Shown piece after piece: positions 33,646 through 36,929 of a DNA stretch of 36,929 bases. Each line of letters starts with the position of its first letter. The first letter of the stretch is position 1. The position numbers were made by a program, and so were the translations under genes. The notes under the pieces were generated by a model. The model was given only the letters and a program-made list of their open reading frames with translations. It was not told the DNA's origin and did no database searches. Source of the stretch: an uncultured Granulosicoccaceae bacterium. GTDB taxonomy: Bacteria; Pseudomonadota; Gammaproteobacteria; Granulosicoccales; Granulosicoccaceae. The stretch lies in NCBI GenBank assembly GCA_938028465.1, contig CALJAA010000171.1:1-36929 (forward strand), written 5' to 3'.

Positions 33646-35583
33646 ATGTCTGAAGAAAAAGTGTATCCAGTGCCAGACGCCATGTCTGAAAATGCACTCG
33701 TTAACAAAGATACCTATCAAGAGATGTATCAACGCTCTATCGATCAGCCTGACGAGTTCTGGGGTGAGCAAGCCGAAAAAGAAATCGATTGGTTTAAGCC
33801 ATGGGACAAAGTCCAAGATTGGGACTTCCACAAAGCAGACATTGCATGGTTCAGCGGCGCAAAACTAAACGTTTCTTACAACTGCCTAGACCGCCATCTC
33901 GAAACACGGGCCGATCAAACCGCGATTATTTGGGAGGGCGATGATCCTTCAGAAAGCCGTCACATTTCCTATCGCGAACTACACAGCGAAGTATGCAAAT
34001 TCTCAAATGCACTAAAAGGCCTTGGCGTTAAAAAAGGTGATCGTGTGTGCATCTACATGCCGATGATCCCAGAAGCTGCGGTTGCAATGTTGGCAAGTGC
34101 ACGTATTGGCGCAATACACTCAATCGTATTTGGTGGCTTTTCACCGGATGCATTAAAAGACCGCATCAACGATTCTGAATGTTCAATCGTTATTACAGCC
34201 GATCAAGGGTTACGCGGCGGCAAAAAAGTACCGCTAAAAGACAACGCAGATATTGCCTGTGAAAACGCCGAATCAGTAAAGCGCATGATCGTGGTTAAAC
34301 GTGGCGGTGAAGAAGTACAGTGGCAAGATGGCCGTGATCTTTGGTATCACGAAATGGTTGATGCAGCATCTGATGATTGCCCCGCTGTGGAAATGGACTC
34401 TGAAGATCCGCTATTCATTCTTTACACATCGGGTTCAACTGGCAAGCCTAAAGGCGTATTGCACACTAGCGGCGGCTACATCTTGTATGCAGCGATGACG
34501 CACAAATATGTATTCGATTACAAAGATGGCGACATCTACTGGTGTACAGCCGATGTTGGCTGGGTAACCGGACACTCTTACATTGTTTATGGCCCACTAG
34601 CTAATGGCGCGACGACCATGATGTTTGAAGGTGTGCCTACCTACCCTAGCGTTAGCCGTTTTTGGGAGATTATCGACAAGCATCAGGTTAATACTTTTTA
34701 TACCGCGCCTACCGCCATCCGTGCGCTCATGGCACATGGCGATGACCCTGTTAATTCAACTGACCGTAGCTCACTCAAAATACTCGGCACCGTTGGTGAA
34801 CCCATCAATCCAGAAGCTTGGGAGTGGTACCACAAGGTAGTGGGCAACGAAAATTGCCCCATAGTCGATACCTGGTGGCAAACAGAAACTGGCGGCATAC
34901 TAATTTCTCCTCTGCCGGGCGCCACTGATTTGAAACCTGGCTCAGCCACCTTACCGTTTTTCGGTGTGCAGCCTGCACTAGTAGATGAGCAGGGCACTAT
35001 TATCGAAGGCGCTGCATCAGGTAACTTGGTTATCACACGAGCATGGCCAGGCATGATGCGCAGCTTATACGGAAATCACGAACGCTTTATCGAGGCCTAC
35101 TTTAAAACTTATCCTGGGTATTACTTCACCGGTGACGGTGCGCGTCGTGACGAAGATGGTTACTTCTGGATTACGGGGCGAGTTGATGATGTACTTAACG
35201 TATCAGGCCACCGCCTTGGCACAGCTGAAATCGAAAGCGCACTAGTGCTGCATGACACCGTAGCAGAAGCCGCAGTTGTGGGTTACCCACACGATATCAA
35301 GGGCCAAGGCATTTATGCCTACGTCACGTTAATGAACGGCATCGAAGAAACCGATGAGTTACGTGCTGAATTAGTTAAGCACGTTAGAAAAGAGATTGGT
35401 CCGATCGCCACACCTGACGTAATACAGTGGGCACCAGGCTTACCTAAAACCCGTTCAGGCAAAATCATGCGCCGTATATTGCGCAAGATCGCTGAAAACG
35501 ATGTTTCGAATCTAGGTGATACGTCTACTCTGGCAGATCCAAGCGTTGTTGATGGCTTGGTTGATAATCGGGCCAATAGTTAA
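33646..35583 (+). CDS. acs: Acetyl-CoA synthetase
   Basis: AMP-forming Acs activates acetate through acetyl-adenylate to acetyl-CoA. The 645 residues are standard. Visible are the N-terminal [17 protein letters not shown], the AMP-loop [36 protein letters not shown], and the A10 motif [15 protein letters not shown], whose K606 is the site acetylated by Pat-type enzymes in relatives. It follows the cbrA/cbrB-like pair after 100 bp on the same strand. It likely has its own promoter (33587-33615) and may be a target of that system, as acs is in CrbS/CrbR systems of other gammaproteobacteria. Confidence 0.97.
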   Translation: MSEEKVYPVPDAMSENALVNKDTYQEMYQRSIDQPDEFWGEQAEKEIDWFKPWDKVQDWDFHKADIAWFSGAKLNVSYNCLDRHLETRADQTAIIWEGDDPSESRHISYRELHSEVCKFSNALKGLGVKKGDRVCIYMPMIPEAAVAMLASARIGAIHSIVFGGFSPDALKDRINDSECSIVITADQGLRGGKKVPLKDNADIACENAESVKRMIVVKRGGEEVQWQDGRDLWYHEMVDAASDDCPAVEMDSEDPLFILYTSGSTGKPKGVLHTSGGYILYAAMTHKYVFDYKDGDIYWCTADVGWVTGHSYIVYGPLANGATTMMFEGVPTYPSVSRFWEIIDKHQVNTFYTAPTAIRALMAHGDDPVNSTDRSSLKILGTVGEPINPEAWEWYHKVVGNENCPIVDTWWQTETGGILISPLPGATDLKPGSATLPFFGVQPALVDEQGTIIEGAASGNLVITRAWPGMMRSLYGNHERFIEAYFKTYPGYYFTGDGARRDEDGYFWITGRVDDVLNVSGHRLGTAEIESALVLHDTVAEAAVVGYPHDIKGQGIYAYVTLMNGIEETDELRAELVKHVRKEIGPIATPDVIQWAPGLPKTRSGKIMRRILRKIAENDVSNLGDTSTLADPSVVDGLVDNRANS

Positions 35584-35615
35584 TAAAAAAGTTTTTTTCA
35601 AAGATATACCCCTAC

Positions 35616-35643
35616 AGCAACGCCGAATTCTCTCGGCGTTGCT
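35616..35643. terminator. Strong hairpin after acs
   Basis: AGCAACGCCGA (35616-35626) and TCGGCGTTGCT (35633-35643) form a perfect 11-bp stem with a 6-base loop, 33 bp beyond the acs stop. No U-tract follows on the plus strand, so it may be a 3'-end stabiliser or an imperfect terminator. A separate run of A6/T7 lies before it (35585-35598). Confidence 0.5.
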
Positions 35644-35752
35644 AGTTCCTCCCTGCAATCCGCTAGTAACTTGCAATCTTCTGGCTTACGCGTTTATTAT
35701 CAACTAACACTCCATTAGCAGTACTTCATTTGCAGTAACAGAGGGATTTTCT

Positions 35753-36565
35753 ATGTGTGATGCTTGTGTACTAAACGCTGTAAAAAATCAAATGATGTCT
35801 CGCCGTTCGTTTTTTAAAAATGCAGCAATAGCCGGGGCAGCTGTCGCGACTACGTCAATCGCCCCAGCTGCTATGGCTGCTGGCCACGGTTCTGTCGAAG
35901 ACATGACCTACACGCTGTCTCCTGAATTTCCTACCTTCTCTGGCGAACCTGGTTTTAGTATGGAGCAGGTATTTAATTTTAAAGAGCATTACTTCAACCT
36001 ATTTAATTACACCGTCAACGAACATACCGGCACTCACATCGACGCACCACTGCACTTCTCAGAAGACGGCCAATCAGTTGACGAAATAGCCGTTTCAAAC
36101 TTAGTCGCCCCGCTATGCGTTATTGATATCGCTGCTCGTGCTGCAGAAGACGCTGACACGCTAGTCACACCTGACGATATAAAAGCATGGATAGCGGCTA
36201 ATGGAGATATCCCACCTCATGCCTGCGTTGCCATGTACTCAGGATGGGGCGCTAAAGTGGAAACACCCGAATTCCGTAATTTTCATGACGAGAAGCAACA
36301 TTACCCTGGCTTCCACGTAGAAGCTGCGCAAATGCTAATGGAAGACACACAAGCGATGTCAATGGCATCTGATACCTTATCGATTGATCATGGCATATCG
36401 GAAGACTTCGCCACCCATTACGCATGGCTACCTAGCGGGCGATTTGCAATCGAGAATATTGCCAACCTAGACAAGGTGCCCGCATCGGGGGCCACATTAG
36501 TCATTGGCGCACCTAAACATAAAGGTGGCACAGGCGGGCCTGCAAGAATCTTTGCGATGGTATGA
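35753..36565 (+). CDS. Tat-exported cyclase-family (kynurenine-formamidase-like) metal hydrolase
   Basis: The 270-residue protein has the cyclase-family motif HTGTHIDAPLHF (H91, H95, D97, H101), which binds metal and serves amide or ester hydrolysis in kynurenine formamidase and related enzymes; a second part, ASDTLSIDHG and GAPKHKGGTGGPARIFAMV, is also typical. The N-terminus carries MCDAC then a twin-arginine signal SRRSFFKNAAIAGAA and an AMAAGHG cleavage region. The start at 35753 is fixed by GAGGG 7 bases upstream, so the CxxC before the Tat motif is truly coded. The substrate is unknown. It overlaps the next gene by ATGA. Confidence 0.85.
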   Translation: MCDACVLNAVKNQMMSRRSFFKNAAIAGAAVATTSIAPAAMAAGHGSVEDMTYTLSPEFPTFSGEPGFSMEQVFNFKEHYFNLFNYTVNEHTGTHIDAPLHFSEDGQSVDEIAVSNLVAPLCVIDIAARAAEDADTLVTPDDIKAWIAANGDIPPHACVAMYSGWGAKVETPEFRNFHDEKQHYPGFHVEAAQMLMEDTQAMSMASDTLSIDHGISEDFATHYAWLPSGRFAIENIANLDKVPASGATLVIGAPKHKGGTGGPARIFAMV

Positions 36566-36924
36566 GTCAATACGCAGGCTCATGCCATTGTGGCGATGTG
36601 CTATTTGAGATAAATACCACGCCTACTGAAATCACCACTTGCGACTGCTCACTCTGCAAAATAAAAAATGCAGTGATGATAAAAGTGCATGAGACTGCGT
36701 TTACCCTGCAAACAAGCTGGGATAAATTATCCTTGTATCAATGGAACACACAAATAGCGAAGCACTACTTTTGTAGCCGCTGCGGCATATACACGTTTCA
36801 TCGAAAGCGAGCCCAACCCGATCACTTTGGCATCAATGTACATTGCTTAAAAGATTTTGCGATTGACGAGATACCGTGCAGAGAAACAGATGGCGCAACA
36901 ATGAGTTTAGAGCCAAACTTGTAG
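36562..36924 (+). CDS. GFA-family (glutathione-dependent formaldehyde-activating-like) zinc protein
   Basis: The 120-residue protein has GFA/CENP-V motifs: GSCHCGDVLFEI, TTCDCSLCKIKNAV and YFCSRCGIYTFH, providing cysteine pairs for zinc. Family members are linked to glutathione-formaldehyde chemistry, but most paralogues have no tested reaction. It is shorter by a few tens of residues than Gfa itself. Its ATG overlaps the cyclase stop, so the two are likely coupled; a joint function is not evident. Confidence 0.88.
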   Translation: MSQYAGSCHCGDVLFEINTTPTEITTCDCSLCKIKNAVMIKVHETAFTLQTSWDKLSLYQWNTQIAKHYFCSRCGIYTFHRKRAQPDHFGINVHCLKDFAIDEIPCRETDGATMSLEPNL

Positions 36925-36929
36925 CCATC

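Overview
The window reads as a chromosomal segment of a Gram-negative gammaproteobacterium, probably marine or free-living. This rests on gene order and protein type, not on any search. Gammaproteobacterial neighbourhoods are present (tsaB beside yoaA, dapC-dapD-yffB, guaB-guaA divergent from xseA, dksA-gluQRS-cbrX-cbrA-cbrB), together with many lipoproteins, an OmpA-type lipoprotein, DUF2970, DUF1415 and DUF4403 proteins. Coding density is high. I see no tRNA, rRNA, CRISPR array, insertion sequence or prophage.

Layout. 1-447: 3' part of a SIS-domain protein. 448-783: AT-rich gap with two inverted repeats. 784-1284: stand-alone small domain protein. 1306-5526 (minus): single-chain pyruvate carboxylase preceded by a NarL-type response regulator with Glu at the phosphorylation site. 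5643-8221: YtoQ, a DUF4403 lipoprotein and a DUF1415 protein. 8260-10723 (plus): lysine/diaminopimelate genes dapC and dapD plus an ArsC-fold YffB protein. 10716-12714 (minus): DUF2970 membrane protein, then a coupled sulfur operon of two YeeE/YedE half-transporters and a persulfide-dioxygenase-like hydrolase. 12798-16068 (minus): a subtilase lipoprotein and two tandem RTX-repeat paralogues. 16296-21281 (minus): tsaB, yoaA, a TPR lipoprotein, an OmpA-type lipoprotein and a calcium-repeat surface protein. 21437-25699 (minus): an orphan NMT1-type binding protein, guaA and guaB. 25786-36924 (plus): xseA, a dksA with a long histone-H1-like N-terminus, gluQRS, a CbrX/CbrA/CbrB-like sensory operon, acs, a Tat-exported cyclase and a GFA-family protein.

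How the genes work together. Pyruvate carboxylase and acetyl-CoA synthetase feed central carbon metabolism. The CbrA-like sensor (solute-symporter domain plus histidine kinase) sits immediately before acs, suggesting carbon-source control of acetate use. Its partner regulator has lost the Walker motifs and the sigma-54 contact loop of its AAA+ domain, so it probably works differently from classical CbrB. guaBA makes GMP, a (p)ppGpp precursor, and DksA is the transcription partner of ppGpp; here DksA carries about 180 extra Lys/Ala-rich residues. The 12.8-21.3 kb stretch is the envelope and surface part of the window.

The strongest candidates for something undescribed are the degenerate CbrB in the cbrX-cbrA-cbrB-acs cluster, the H1-tailed DksA, and the tandem RTX pair with a shared two-cysteine C-terminal domain and no local exporter. 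I saw no defence or phage system.
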